This document shows, one piece after another, positions 9,653-18,651 of a stretch of 64,000 bases of DNA; the first letter of the stretch is position 1, and the number at the start of each line of letters is the position of its first letter. Source of the stretch: Microbispora sp. H13382 (GTDB lineage: Bacteria; Actinomycetota; Actinomycetes; Streptosporangiales; Streptosporangiaceae). The stretch lies in the NCBI RefSeq assembly GCF_014161445.1, contig NZ_JABBXA010000010.1, positions 1 to 64,000 of the forward strand, read 5' to 3'. The notes beneath the pieces are model-generated. The model did not search any database. It was not told where the DNA came from and was given only the letters and a program-made list of their open reading frames with translations. A program made the translations under genes and the position numbers.

Positions 9653-9705
9653 TTGACTTCGCCCAGAATCATCCATTACGGTCCGGCCTATCTTCGATTT
9701 CGAAG
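9653..9705 (+). promoter_or_regulatory. Promoter and palindrome upstream of the amino-acid ABC operon
   Basis: TTGACT (9653-9658), an 18-nt spacer and TACGGT (9677-9682) form a promoter. A second TTGACT lies at 9632-9637. A perfect inverted repeat CTTCGATTTCGAAG (9692-9705) straddles the expected transcription start, where a repressor would block initiation. The ribosome site GAAGGAAG follows directly. The bound regulator is unknown; the adjacent ROK protein is the obvious candidate. Confidence 0.5.
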
Positions 9706-9715
9706 GAAGTTGGCG

Positions 9716-10444
9716 ATGATTCGGGTACGAGGCCTCAACAAGTGGTTCGGTGAGCACCATGTGCTGCACGACGTCGATCTCGACGTGGCGCGCGGCGAGG
9801 TCGTGGTGGTGATCGGCCCCTCCGGGTCCGGCAAGTCGACGCTGTGCCGGTGCCTCAACCGGCTGGAGGCGGCGGACTCGGGCGAGATCCTCGTCGACGG
9901 CGTCCCCGTGCCCGAGGAGGGCCGCGCGCTGGCCCGGCTGCGGGCCGACGTGGGGATGGTCTTCCAGAACTTCAACCTCTTCCAGCACAAGACCGTGCTG
10001 GAGAACGTGATGCTCGCGCCGATGAAGGTGCGCGGCGTGAGCCGTGCCGAGGCCGAGCGGACCGCCCACGAGCTGCTGGCCCGGGTCGGCATCGCGGAGC
10101 AGGCCGGCAAGCAGCCCGCGCGGCTGTCGGGCGGCCAGCAGCAGCGCGCCGCCATCGCCCGCGCGCTCGCCATGCGGCCCAAGGCCATGCTCTTCGACGA
10201 GCCCACCTCGGCGCTCGACCCGGAGATGGTCGGCGAGGTCCTCGACGTGATGACGGGACTGGCCGCCGACGGCATGACCATGGTCGTCGTCACCCACGAG
10301 ATGGGGTTCGCGCGCCGCGCGGCCGACCGCGTGGTGTTCATGGACGGCGGCCGGATCGTCGAGACGGGAGAGCCGAACGCCTTCTTCGACTCGCCCAGCA
10401 CCGATCGGGCCAGGGACTTCCTGGCCAAGGTACTCACGCACTGA
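9716..10444 (+). CDS. Polar amino-acid ABC transporter, ATP-binding protein
   Basis: A 242-residue ABC ATPase of the GlnQ/GluA type: Walker [11 protein letters not shown]-loop MVFQNFNLF, signature LSGGQQQR, Walker [13 protein letters not shown] and a switch His in VVTHEM. Start 9716 follows GAAGGAAG at good spacing; the longer frame from 9632 starts inside the promoter. It powers the importer made of the next three genes. ATPase-first gene order matches the gluABCD arrangement of actinobacteria. Confidence 0.92.
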   Translation: MIRVRGLNKWFGEHHVLHDVDLDVARGEVVVVIGPSGSGKSTLCRCLNRLEAADSGEILVDGVPVPEEGRALARLRADVGMVFQNFNLFQHKTVLENVMLAPMKVRGVSRAEAERTAHELLARVGIAEQAGKQPARLSGGQQQRAAIARALAMRPKAMLFDEPTSALDPEMVGEVLDVMTGLAADGMTMVVVTHEMGFARRAADRVVFMDGGRIVETGEPNAFFDSPSTDRARDFLAKVLTH

Positions 10445-10466
10445 TCGCAAAGGATGGTGGACCCCG

Positions 10467-11396
10467 ATGGTGTCCATTAAGCGGGTGGCCGCTGTCGCCG
10501 CCGTGGCGATGGCCGGCCTGACGGCCTGTGCCGGAACGGACTCGGCGAGCTCCGCCGTGCCGGGCGCGGCCCCGAGCGAGGGCGGCGGGAGCGGCGTGCT
10601 CGCCGACGCGCCGGTGGCCGCCGCCGCGGACATCCTGCCCGGCTCGACGATGGAGAAGATCAAGCAGCGCGGCGAGCTGATCGTCGGGGGCTCGCTCGAC
10701 GCGCCGCTGCTGTCCCAGCAGAACCCCGCGACCGGCGAGGTGGAGGGCTTCGACGCCGACCTCGGCAAGGCGCTGGCCAAGTACATCATCGGGCAGCCGA
10801 AGGTGAAGATCGTCAACTCGGCGTCCGAGACCCGCGAGGCGCTGCTGAGCAACGGCACCGTGGACGTGGTCTTCCAGACCTACACGATCACGCCGGAGCG
10901 GGCCGAGCAGGTCTCCTTCGCCGGGCCGTACTACTCCTCGGGTCTGTCCATCGCGGTCAAGAAGGGCACGACGGGGATCTCCTCGCCGCAGGACCTGAAC
11001 GGCAAGACCGTCATCGCCGGGGCCAACACCCCGGCGATCCCCGCGATCAAGAAGCTCGCGCCGCAGGCGAAGATCATCACGTTCGGCGGCGACCCCGAGT
11101 GCGTCCAGGCGCTCAAGCAGGACCGCGGCGTCGCCTACGTCCAGGACGAGACGCTGCTCGTCGCCGACGCCAAGAAGGACCCCGAGCTGCAGGTCGTGAG
11201 CAAGCCGTTCACCCAGGACCCGTACGGCATCGGCCTCAAGCACGGCGACGACCAGTTCAAGTCGTTCGTCAACGACTGGCTGAAGAAGATCCAGGCCAAC
11301 GGGGTCTGGCAGGGCATCTGGAAGAACTCCCTCGGCACCGTCGTGCAGGGTGAGGCCCCGACGCCGCCCGAGATCGGGTCGGTGCCGGGTTCCTGA
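10467..11396 (+). CDS. Amino-acid ABC transporter substrate-binding lipoprotein
   Basis: A 309-residue protein with a lipoprotein signal: basic start, hydrophobic core and lipobox LTAC with Cys21. The mature part is a family-3 solute-binding protein (GluB/GlnH type): GFDADLGKALAKYI, SETREALLSNGTVDVV, TYTITPERAEQVSFAGPYY. It captures a polar amino acid outside the membrane. Glutamate, aspartate or asparagine are the likely ligands given the asparaginase gene further down the operon, which is an inference. It lies 22 bp after the ATPase, and its stop overlaps the permease start (TGATG). Confidence 0.9.
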   Translation: MVSIKRVAAVAAVAMAGLTACAGTDSASSAVPGAAPSEGGGSGVLADAPVAAAADILPGSTMEKIKQRGELIVGGSLDAPLLSQQNPATGEVEGFDADLGKALAKYIIGQPKVKIVNSASETREALLSNGTVDVVFQTYTITPERAEQVSFAGPYYSSGLSIAVKKGTTGISSPQDLNGKTVIAGANTPAIPAIKKLAPQAKIITFGGDPECVQALKQDRGVAYVQDETLLVADAKKDPELQVVSKPFTQDPYGIGLKHGDDQFKSFVNDWLKKIQANGVWQGIWKNSLGTVVQGEAPTPPEIGSVPGS

Positions 11397-12040
11397 TGTC
11401 GGCGCTGCTTGATCACCTGCCCGAGTTCTGGCAGGGGCTGGTCGTGACCCTCCAGATGACCGCGGCGTCGTTCGTCGGCGCCGCGGCCGTGGGGCTCGTG
11501 ATCGTGGCGATGCGGGTCGGGCCGGTCCCGGTGCTGCGCACGGTCGCGACCGTCTACGTCGAGACCCTGCAGAACCTCCCACTGCTCGTGCTGCTCGTGC
11601 TCGCGGTCTTCGGCCTGCCCGAGATCGGGCTCAAGGCCGGCCTGACCACCACCGCCATCGTGGTCATCGCGCTGTACGAGGGCGCCTACATCGCCGAGGC
11701 CCTCCGCTCGGGCGTCAACGCGATCTCCTCGGGCCAGGGCGAGGCCGCCCGGGCGCTGGGGCTGACGTTCGGCCAGTCGCTGCGGCACGTCGTGCTGCCG
11801 CAGGCGCTGCGCACGGTCGTACAGCCGATCGGCAACATCTTCATCGCGCTCACGATGAACACCTCGCTCGCGGCGGCCGTGGGCGTGGTCGAGCTGACCG
11901 CCGCCGCCAACCGGGTGAACCTGCTGGAGGCGCAGCCCATCCCGATCTTCGTCGGAGCGGGCCTGGCGTACGCGGCGGTCGCCGCCTGCGCCGGGTTCGT
12001 GACCGGGCGGCTCGAACGGCGGCTGGCGGTGGCGCGGTGA
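11396..12040 (+). CDS. Amino-acid ABC transporter permease (first subunit)
   Basis: A 214-residue inner-membrane permease of the HisM/GluC family with about five transmembrane helices. The cytoplasmic EAA loop is around residues 115-140 (ARALGLTFGQ, then VVLPQALR), which contacts the ATPase. It shares one base with the binding-protein stop and overlaps the next permease by 4 bp, implying translational coupling. Confidence 0.9.
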   Translation: MSALLDHLPEFWQGLVVTLQMTAASFVGAAAVGLVIVAMRVGPVPVLRTVATVYVETLQNLPLLVLLVLAVFGLPEIGLKAGLTTTAIVVIALYEGAYIAEALRSGVNAISSGQGEAARALGLTFGQSLRHVVLPQALRTVVQPIGNIFIALTMNTSLAAAVGVVELTAAANRVNLLEAQPIPIFVGAGLAYAAVAACAGFVTGRLERRLAVAR

Positions 12041-12867
12041 GCAACCTGCTGTTCGACGAGCCGGGCCCGCGCGCCCGCCGCCGCATCCGCCTCGCCACCG
12101 TCGCGGGCGTGCTGGTGCTGCTCGCCCTGGTGGCCCTGGCCGTGCGCCAGTTCGCCGCCAATGGGCAGCTCGCCGCCGAGCGCTGGCAGCCGTACGCGAC
12201 CTGGCCGATGTGGCGCTACCTGCTCGGGGGGCTGTGGTCCACCGCGCTGGCCGCCGTCGTGTCCGCCGCGATCGCGATGGCGGGCGGGCTCGCCCTCGCG
12301 CTCGGGCGGCTGTCGCGGCGCCGCGCCGTCCGCCTGCCGGCCGCCGCGTACGTCGAGGCCGTGCGGACGATCCCGGCGCTGCTGCTGGTCTACCTCGTGC
12401 TGTTCGCGCTGCCGAGGTACGGCCTGGACCTCCCGCTGTTCTGGAAGCTCGTGGTGCCGCTGGCCGTGTCCAACGCGGCGGCGTTCGCCGAGATCTTCCG
12501 GGCCGGGGTCATGTCCGTCGAGCGGGGGCAAGGGGAGGCCGCCCTCGCCCTCGGGCTCACCCACGGGCAGTCGATGCGGCTGGTCGTGCTGCCGCAGGCG
12601 GCCCGCCGGGTGCTGCCGTCGATCGTCAGCCAGTCGGTGGGCCTGCTGAAGGACACCTCTCTGGGCTTCGTCGTCAGCTACGCCGAGCTGCTCTACAGCG
12701 GCAAGGTCCTCGCCAACTACAACGGCCTGCTCATCCAGACGTACATCGTCGTCGCGCTGGTCTACCTCGTGGTCAACGCGTCGCTGTCCGCGCTCGCCCG
12801 TTCCCTCGACCGCTCCGTGGCGGGCAGGGGTGGGCCGCGCAGGAGGATCATCCGTGTCCCTCGCTGA
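12037..12867 (+). CDS. Amino-acid ABC transporter permease (second subunit)
   Basis: A 276-residue permease of the GluD type. A basic N-terminal tail (RARRRIRLA) precedes about five transmembrane helices, and the EAA loop includes ALALGLTHGQ and VVLPQAARR. The GTG start is embedded in the stop of the previous permease (GTGA). It forms the transmembrane heterodimer with that subunit. Its 3' end overlaps the preferred start of the asparaginase gene by 14 bp, keeping the operon continuous. Confidence 0.9.
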   Translation: MSNLLFDEPGPRARRRIRLATVAGVLVLLALVALAVRQFAANGQLAAERWQPYATWPMWRYLLGGLWSTALAAVVSAAIAMAGGLALALGRLSRRRAVRLPAAAYVEAVRTIPALLLVYLVLFALPRYGLDLPLFWKLVVPLAVSNAAAFAEIFRAGVMSVERGQGEAALALGLTHGQSMRLVVLPQAARRVLPSIVSQSVGLLKDTSLGFVVSYAELLYSGKVLANYNGLLIQTYIVVALVYLVVNASLSALARSLDRSVAGRGGPRRRIIRVPR

Positions 12868-13804
12868 ATACGCCCCGCTCGCGGAGGTCGTGCGCTCCGG
12901 TTTCGTGGAGAGCGTCCACTTCGGCAGCGCGGTCGCGCTCTCGGCCGGCGGCGAGGTCGCCGTCGCGCGCGGCCCGGTGCACGCGCCGGTGCTGCCCCGC
13001 TCGTCGGCCAAGCCGTTCCAGGCCCTCGCCTGCCTGCTCGCCGGGGCCCACCTGCAGGGCCCCGCGCTCGCGATCGCCGCGGGCAGCCACACGGGCGAGG
13101 ACTTCCACGTGCGGCTCGTGGCCGAGATCCTCGGCGACGCCGGGCTCGGCTTCGGCGACCTGCGCTGCCCGGCCGACTGGCCGGAGGACGAGGCCGCCCG
13201 GCAGGCCCTGGTCAGGGCGGGCCTCGGGCCGTCGCGTGAGCGGATGAACTGCTCGGGCAAGCACGCCGCGATGCTCGCCGCCGCCGTCGCCGCGGGCGCG
13301 CCCACCGCCGGCTATCTCGACACCGGCCACTTCGTGCAGGAGCGGGTCAGGTCGGTGGTGGAGGATCTGTCGGGGGAGAAGGCCGCCCACGTCGCCGTCG
13401 ACGGATGCGGCGCGCCGCTGTTCGGGATCTCGCTGACGGGCCTGGCCCGCGCCGTACGCGCCTTGGCCGTGTCCGCGCCGGGGACGCCGCCGCGCGCGGT
13501 CGCCGACGCCATGCGGGCCCACCCCGAGTACGTCGGCGGGACCGGACACGTGAACACCCGGCTGATGCGGGCGCTGCCCGGCGCCGTGGTGAAGGGCGGC
13601 GCCGAGGGAGTGCTGGTCGTGGCGCTCGCCACCGGGCACGCGGCGGCCGTCAAGGCGATCGACGGCGGCCCCCGGGCGACGACCGCCGTCGCGCTCGCCG
13701 CCCTGCGGGCCGCGGGCGCGGACGTCTCGGCGGCGGCCGAGTTCACGACCGTTCCGGTGCTGGGCGGGGGAGTCCCGGTCGGCGAGATTCACGCGACGTT
13801 CTGA
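12854..13804 (+). CDS. Type II-like asparaginase (PF06089 family)
   Basis: About 316 residues from the GTG at 12854, which follows an AGGAGG site at ideal spacing; an upstream GTG at 12830 lacks one. The sequence belongs to the Rhizobium-type L-asparaginase family, unrelated to E. coli AnsA/AnsB. Conserved blocks are VVRSGFVESVHFG, RSSAKPFQAL, CSGKHAAML and the VDGCGAPLFG loop. It should hydrolyse asparagine to aspartate and ammonia in the cytoplasm; no signal peptide is present. Its place directly behind an amino-acid importer suggests that the importer feeds it. Confidence 0.88.
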   Translation: MSLAEYAPLAEVVRSGFVESVHFGSAVALSAGGEVAVARGPVHAPVLPRSSAKPFQALACLLAGAHLQGPALAIAAGSHTGEDFHVRLVAEILGDAGLGFGDLRCPADWPEDEAARQALVRAGLGPSRERMNCSGKHAAMLAAAVAAGAPTAGYLDTGHFVQERVRSVVEDLSGEKAAHVAVDGCGAPLFGISLTGLARAVRALAVSAPGTPPRAVADAMRAHPEYVGGTGHVNTRLMRALPGAVVKGGAEGVLVVALATGHAAAVKAIDGGPRATTAVALAALRAAGADVSAAAEFTTVPVLGGGVPVGEIHATF

Positions 13805-13815
13805 TGGGGGAGAGC

Positions 13816-14562
13816 ATGAGCCTGACGTACGAGATCTGCATCGACAGCACGGCCGGGGCGCTGGCGGCCGAGCGCGCGGGCGCGCACCGCGTGGAGTTGT
13901 GCGCCGCGTTGTTCGAGGGCGGCCTGACGCCCACCCTCGGCACGGTCGAGGCCACGCTGGCGGCGGTCTCGTCGATCCGGGTCCACGTGATCATCCGGCC
14001 TCGTGGGGGCGACTTCGTCTACGACGAGCACGAGGTCGCGGCCATGGTCCGCGACGTGGCGGCGGTGCGCGACGCCGGGGCGCAGGGCGTCGTGATCGGG
14101 GCGCTCACGCCGGCGGGGGAGGTGGACACCGAGGTGTCCAAGCGCCTGATCGACGCGGCCGGAGGGCTGTCTGTCACCTTCCACCGGGCCTTCGACATGA
14201 CGGCCGACCCGTTCGCCGCGCTGGAGACGCTGGCAGGACTGGGGGTCGACCGGGTGCTCACCTCCGGACAGGACAGCTCCGCCCTGGAGGGCGCGCCGCT
14301 GATCGCCGACCTCGTCCGGCGGGCCGGCGACGGGCTTGTCGTCATGCCCGGCGGCGGCATCACCCCGCGCAACGTGAGCCGGGTGGTCGAGGCGACCGGG
14401 GCACGGGAGATCCACTTCGCCGCCCTCGTGGACGAGCCCAGCCCGGCCGTCCACCGCAACCCGTACCCCTTCATGGGCGGCGAACTGCGCCAGCCCGAGT
14501 ACGTCCGCAAGGTCACCTCGCCGGCCCTGGTCGCGGAGGTGATCACCGCCGCCCGCGGCTGA
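13816..14562 (+). CDS. cutC: CutC-family protein
   Basis: A 248-residue TIM-barrel protein of the CutC family: YEICIDSTAGALAAERAGAHRVELCA at the N-terminus (broken here only by the variable residues), VIIRPRGGDFVY, TFHRAFDMT, VLTSGQD and MPGGGI. Start 13816 follows GGGGGAGAGC; an ATG at 13804 overlapping the asparaginase stop is the alternative. CutC was first linked to copper tolerance in E. coli, but the biochemical role remains uncertain. Here it sits in an amino-acid uptake operon and away from the copper genes at 32-41 kb, so a copper role should not be assumed. Confidence 0.88.
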   Translation: MSLTYEICIDSTAGALAAERAGAHRVELCAALFEGGLTPTLGTVEATLAAVSSIRVHVIIRPRGGDFVYDEHEVAAMVRDVAAVRDAGAQGVVIGALTPAGEVDTEVSKRLIDAAGGLSVTFHRAFDMTADPFAALETLAGLGVDRVLTSGQDSSALEGAPLIADLVRRAGDGLVVMPGGGITPRNVSRVVEATGAREIHFAALVDEPSPAVHRNPYPFMGGELRQPEYVRKVTSPALVAEVITAARG

Positions 14563-14627
14563 AGCCGGGCCGCATCGCGGTGACCCGCGGGCAGGAGGGG
14601 TAGACCCGTGGGCGGGGGGTGAGGCCG

Positions 14628-15344
14628 ATGGCCACGCCGGAGCGGAGCCGGCCCCATCCGGGGCCCGAGGAGGGCGTGCGGCACGGCCGGTTGTCCGCCC
14701 GCCCGGTGGCCGTCGCACGGGCGGCGTCCCCTCCCGAACCGGGGGTGCACCGCCTGGACGGGCGCGCCCTGCTCTCCGTGCCGCCCGCCCCGGCGGCCGG
14801 GCCGTCCCCGCTCGCCGTCGTGCTGCACGGCGCGGGTGGCACCGCGGAGCAGGCGCTGGAGTGGCTGCTTCCCCAGGCCGGGGATCTCGGCGTGCTGCTG
14901 CTCGCGCCGCAGTCCGTCTCCGCCACTTGGGACGTCATCGTCGGCGGGTACGGCGCGGACGTCTCCAGGATCGACGCCGCGCTGGAGGAGGCGTTCTCCC
15001 GCGTGGCCGTCGACGTTGGCGCGGTGGCCGTGGCCGGTTTCTCCGACGGCGCCTCCTACGCGCTGTCGCTGGGGGTGGCCAACGGCGACCTGTTCCAGGC
15101 CGTGCTCGCGTTCTCGCCGGGATTCATGGCCCCGATGATCCGGCACGGCCGTCCCCGAATCTTCGTCTCGCACGGCGCCTCCGACCGGGTGCTGCCGATC
15201 GACGTGTGCAGCAGACGGCTCGTCCCCGAGCTGAGGGAGAGCGGTTACGAGGTGACGTACGAGGAGTTCCGCGGCGGGCACCAGGTGCCGCTGCAGACGG
15301 CCGCCGCGGCCGTCCGCTGGTGGATCGGAGGCTCGCCGTCCTGA
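14628..15344 (+). CDS. Alpha/beta hydrolase (phospholipase/carboxylesterase-like)
   Basis: About 238 residues. VVLHGAGGTAEQ supplies the oxyanion loop; the nucleophile is Ser in AGFSDGASYAL (GxSxG). The Asp is in SHGASDRVLPID and the His in GGHQVPL, in the usual order and spacing for the carboxylesterase/YpfH group. No signal peptide, so an intracellular esterase is likely, of unknown substrate. The ATG at 14628 follows GGTGAGG; a GTG at 14619 is possible. It is the last gene of the rightward run and ends 11 bp from the convergent GH43 stop. Confidence 0.8.
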   Translation: MATPERSRPHPGPEEGVRHGRLSARPVAVARAASPPEPGVHRLDGRALLSVPPAPAAGPSPLAVVLHGAGGTAEQALEWLLPQAGDLGVLLLAPQSVSATWDVIVGGYGADVSRIDAALEEAFSRVAVDVGAVAVAGFSDGASYALSLGVANGDLFQAVLAFSPGFMAPMIRHGRPRIFVSHGASDRVLPIDVCSRRLVPELRESGYEVTYEEFRGGHQVPLQTAAAAVRWWIGGSPS

Positions 15345-15355
15345 CTCCGCGAGTC

Positions 15356-16750
15356 TCAGACGCGGGTCCACCTCTGGTTCGCGCCGCCGTTGCACGTCCA
15401 GATCTGCACCTTGGCGCCGTTGGCCGTCTGGTTGCCGTTCACGTCCAGGCACAGGCCCGACTGGACGCCGACGACGGTGCCGGTGGAGTTGACCGTCCAC
15501 TTCTGGTTGGCGCCGCCGTTGCAGTCCCAGATGCCCACCGGGGAGCCCGCCGTGGTCCGCTGGTCGAACACGTCCAGGCACTTGGTCCCGCCGAAGGTGC
15601 GTAGCTCCCCGGAGGAGGTGAGGGACCACTTCTGGCCCGCGCCGCCGTTGCAGTCGTAGATCTGCGCGGTCGAGCCGTTGGCGGCGGCGCCGCCGGCGAC
15701 GTCGAGGCAGCGTCCCGACTGGCCGCCGACGAGTGTGAAGCTCTGCGGGGCCGGCGCGGCCGCCCAGGTGCCGGTCGCCGTGTCGATGGTCCAGGAGTCG
15801 TAGAACGCGTTCATCGAGGCGGTGGCGCCGTTGATCGTGAGCGGCAGCCAGACGGGCGTCGAGCTGTTCAGGTCATTGGGGTTCCACCGGTCGCCGACGT
15901 AGACGTAGGTGGTGCCCGACGAACCCGAGACGGGCACGACGGAGGAGGTCTGGGAGTCGAACGTGCGGCTGCCGCCGGGGGCGAACGTGGTGAACCCGCT
16001 CCACGGCCCGGACAGGGAGGTCGCGGTGGCGTAGACGTTGTCGTTGGTGGACCAGCCCGTCAGGTGCGAGGCGAACAGGAAGTACCGTCCGTTCACCTTG
16101 ACCATCGCCGGGGACTCCAGGTCGGCGAGCACCGCGGTCGTGCTCACGGCCTGGGTGTAGTCGGCGGAGAGCCGGTCGATGCGCAGGCCGTGGCTGCGGT
16201 CCTCGGTCAGCAGGTACGCCGTGCCGTCGTCGTCCTTGAACAGGCCCAGGTCCCGGCTCTCGAACCCCAGCGGACGCGAGGAGCCGCGGTAGGTGTACGA
16301 CCCGCACGGCGTCGGGCTGGTGGCCACGCCCGCCCGCGCGTCGCCGTAGGAGGAGTTGTCGATGTGCACCCACATCACGTACTGCCCGGTCGTGGAGTTG
16401 TAGATCACCTTCGGCCGCTCCACGATGCGCCCGGCCGCGAGGTCGCCGCTGCTCTGCCGGCTCAGCGCGTTGCCCACCCGGGTCCAGGTGGCCATATCGG
16501 TGGAGGAGTAGCAGGCGACCGCGGTGAACGTGGCGCCGGCGGTCTTGTCCTCGCCGACCATGTAGTAGGTCGAACCGACCTTGAACACGCCGGCGCCGTG
16601 GGCCTGCAACCGGTTGCCCGCCGTGTCGTACCACAGGACACCGGGGCGGAGCGTCGCGGCGGCGGCGAACCCCGGGGCGGGCGCGAGCAGCCCGGCGATC
16701 ATCAGGACGGCTGTGCCGAGGGCCGTGAACCACGCGCGTATGCGTCTCAT
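15356..16750 (-). CDS. Secreted GH43 glycosidase with CBM13
   Basis: A 464-residue exported enzyme. The ATG at 16750 follows AGGTGAGG and opens a signal peptide ending near AAAATL (about residue 30); the longer frame from 16930 has no such logic. A GH43-type five-bladed propeller follows (LWYDTAGNRLQAHG, YYMVGEDK, FESRDLGLFKDDDG, VYVGDRWNPNDL), closest in feel to exo-beta-1,3-galactanases of GH43 subfamily 24. The last ~125 residues are a CBM13 with GQKW, NQKW and NQRW repeats. It probably trims galactan side chains of plant arabinogalactan. A GAAACTTTC element lies about 150 bp upstream. Confidence 0.85.
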   Translation of the reverse strand: MRRIRAWFTALGTAVLMIAGLLAPAPGFAAAATLRPGVLWYDTAGNRLQAHGAGVFKVGSTYYMVGEDKTAGATFTAVACYSSTDMATWTRVGNALSRQSSGDLAAGRIVERPKVIYNSTTGQYVMWVHIDNSSYGDARAGVATSPTPCGSYTYRGSSRPLGFESRDLGLFKDDDGTAYLLTEDRSHGLRIDRLSADYTQAVSTTAVLADLESPAMVKVNGRYFLFASHLTGWSTNDNVYATATSLSGPWSGFTTFAPGGSRTFDSQTSSVVPVSGSSGTTYVYVGDRWNPNDLNSSTPVWLPLTINGATASMNAFYDSWTIDTATGTWAAAPAPQSFTLVGGQSGRCLDVAGGAAANGSTAQIYDCNGGAGQKWSLTSSGELRTFGGTKCLDVFDQRTTAGSPVGIWDCNGGANQKWTVNSTGTVVGVQSGLCLDVNGNQTANGAKVQIWTCNGGANQRWTRV

Positions 16751-16894
16751 GGGTGCCTCACCTGGGTGGACGCGGCTTCGGGCGTCCCCGGACCATAGAC
16801 ACGGTCCGGGGGCGGAGGCAATGCCCGGCTCTTCGCGTCGGCTGTCCCACCCGCGGTGACCTCGGCCTCGGCCGTCCTCCGCGGCCGGACGACC

Positions 16895-16905
16895 CGAAAC
16901 TTTCA
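16895..16905. promoter_or_regulatory. GAAACTTTC palindrome upstream of GH43
   Basis: CGAAACTTTCA sits in the 207-bp gap between the GH43 gene and the gene behind it, about 145 bp before the GH43 start. The 9-bp core GAAACTTTC also occurs, in complementary form and with longer arms, upstream of the GH27 gene (34904-34922). Shared regulation is an inference. Confidence 0.35.
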
Positions 16906-16957
16906 CCAGGCGGTGCCGCCGGCCCGGCATCGAAGGTGCCCGGGAGGATGTCGCCCG

Positions 16958-18625
16958 TCACTCGGCCGGTTCCAGTTCCAGACCGGCGAGTGAGGCGTAG
17001 TGCATGAACTTGAACGGGTTGAGCAGCTGGTTCCGCGCGACCATCGACTCCAGCAGGCTCTGCCGCAGGCCGACGAGTCCGGGAGCGCCGGCGTGGCTGA
17101 GCAGTCCCAGGTCGACGACGTGCAGGGCCAGCGGATGCCGGCCGCGCCGGGCGAGCTCGAGGCCCGCCGTGACGAAGGCCGCCGCGCTCCGGCCGCCCAG
17201 CAGGTCCAGCGCGCCCGACAGCTCGGCGGACGTGAAGAGCTCGACACCCTCGCCGCTTCGGTGCCAGTAGCCGGTCCGCTGGCGGTGCACGCGCTGGACG
17301 AAGTTGTCGCGGGTGACCAGGTAGGGCATGACCGCCGCGGGATGGTCCCTGAGAACGTCCGGCAGGTGGTCGAGTCGCAGGATCTCGGCGAGTGTCAGGC
17401 CGTCCGAGATCCCGGCCGTGATGACCCGCTCCAGGTCGCGCAGTGCCGCCAGCAGCCCGGGAAAGGCCTCGATGGGGTAGTTCTCGGTCAGCGCCGGGTG
17501 CCCGTGGACGAGCGTGCGCGGCCGCAGGTCGATGACCGCCCGCATGGCGTCGAACAGGCCCTGCGGTGAGCCTTCCGCGAGGGTCGGCGAGCCGAGGTAG
17601 GGCATGCACATGTCGCCGACGAAGGCCACTTCCAGATTCGGGAGGTGGATGACCAGCCCGTCCTCGGTCTCTCCTCCCGCGATCGGGATGAGTGTGAAGT
17701 CCACGCCGCCGATTGTCAGCTTCTCCACGGCGTCCACCAGCCGGCCGGGGGCGACGTGGGCCTGACGGCCGTGGCCGCGCGGCAGGTAGTAGCCGAGCGG
17801 CGGCGGACCGGAGTTCTGGAGCGCGAGCTCGCGGGGGAAGTTCGCCTGGGCGATCACCGTGGCGCCGTCGGCCGTGAGGGCGTCGAGGCCGCCGACATGG
17901 TCCAGATGGGCGTGCGTGAGGATCACGTGGGTGACGGGCAGCTCGGTGATCTCGCGGAGTTCGCGGAGCGCCGCGGCCGCGTGCTCGGGCGTACTGGCGG
18001 CGTCGACGGCGACCACTCCGGTGCCGGTGACGACGAAGCCCACGTCGGCGAAGTCGTAGCCCTGCGCCACGTGAACGCCCGGTGCGTGTTCGACCAGGCG
18101 CGGGGGGACGAAGCGGAACCCGTCCTCGGGATTCGCCCAGTAGTCGGTGATCAGGTGACCGGCCCGGTCGCGGGCCCGCGCGGCGTCCTCGGCGCGCCCG
18201 AGCAGGTCGTACGCGCGTGACAGCGCCGCGTGGACGGGCCGCATGAAGCCCGGCGGGAACTGGTCCTTCACCATGAGGACGAACTCCAGATCCGCGACCA
18301 CGGTCTCCGCGCGGCCCGCGCACCCGGGCAGGCCGGCCAGCGAGATCCCGCGGTAGTAGTGGGGGAGCCCGAGGTCCAGCATGGTGGCGGCGTCGAGCTT
18401 GGCGATCGCCGCCTCGGCCTGGCCGTCCAACCGGGACTGGAAGGCGCCGGCGAGCGCCAGCAGGAGCCCGTCGCCCGGCGTCCGGGACGACAGCTCCGCG
18501 AAGAATTCGAACCCTTCCGCGTCGAGCCCGGCAGCCGTGAACTGGCTGGCCAGCACGATTCTGATGCGCCGGTCGGCGTTCGGCCACGTGGCGACCCGGG
18601 AGAGCGCCGCGATCTCTTCGTTCAT
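16958..18625 (-). CDS. Metallo-beta-lactamase-fold hydrolase, alkyl-sulfatase-like
   Basis: A 555-residue protein in three parts. Residues 1-170 are helical and tetratricopeptide-like; about 185-400 is a metallo-beta-lactamase fold with the zinc motif THAHLDH (237-243), further ligands likely in VAFVGDMCM and VHGHPAL; the C-terminal ~130 residues (LELARRGRHPLALHVVDLGL) resemble the dimerisation segment of class-III alkyl sulfatases. Start 18625 has GGAGAAGAG upstream; the frame continues far upstream but there it is antisense noise over the exporter gene. No signal peptide. The substrate is unknown. It is 26 bp downstream of the exporter, probably in one operon. Confidence 0.75.
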   Translation of the reverse strand: MNEEIAALSRVATWPNADRRIRIVLASQFTAAGLDAEGFEFFAELSSRTPGDGLLLALAGAFQSRLDGQAEAAIAKLDAATMLDLGLPHYYRGISLAGLPGCAGRAETVVADLEFVLMVKDQFPPGFMRPVHAALSRAYDLLGRAEDAARARDRAGHLITDYWANPEDGFRFVPPRLVEHAPGVHVAQGYDFADVGFVVTGTGVVAVDAASTPEHAAAALRELREITELPVTHVILTHAHLDHVGGLDALTADGATVIAQANFPRELALQNSGPPPLGYYLPRGHGRQAHVAPGRLVDAVEKLTIGGVDFTLIPIAGGETEDGLVIHLPNLEVAFVGDMCMPYLGSPTLAEGSPQGLFDAMRAVIDLRPRTLVHGHPALTENYPIEAFPGLLAALRDLERVITAGISDGLTLAEILRLDHLPDVLRDHPAAVMPYLVTRDNFVQRVHRQRTGYWHRSGEGVELFTSAELSGALDLLGGRSAAAFVTAGLELARRGRHPLALHVVDLGLLSHAGAPGLVGLRQSLLESMVARNQLLNPFKFMHYASLAGLELEPAE

Positions 18626-18651
18626 GTCTCTTCTCCGATCTGATCGCGCTG

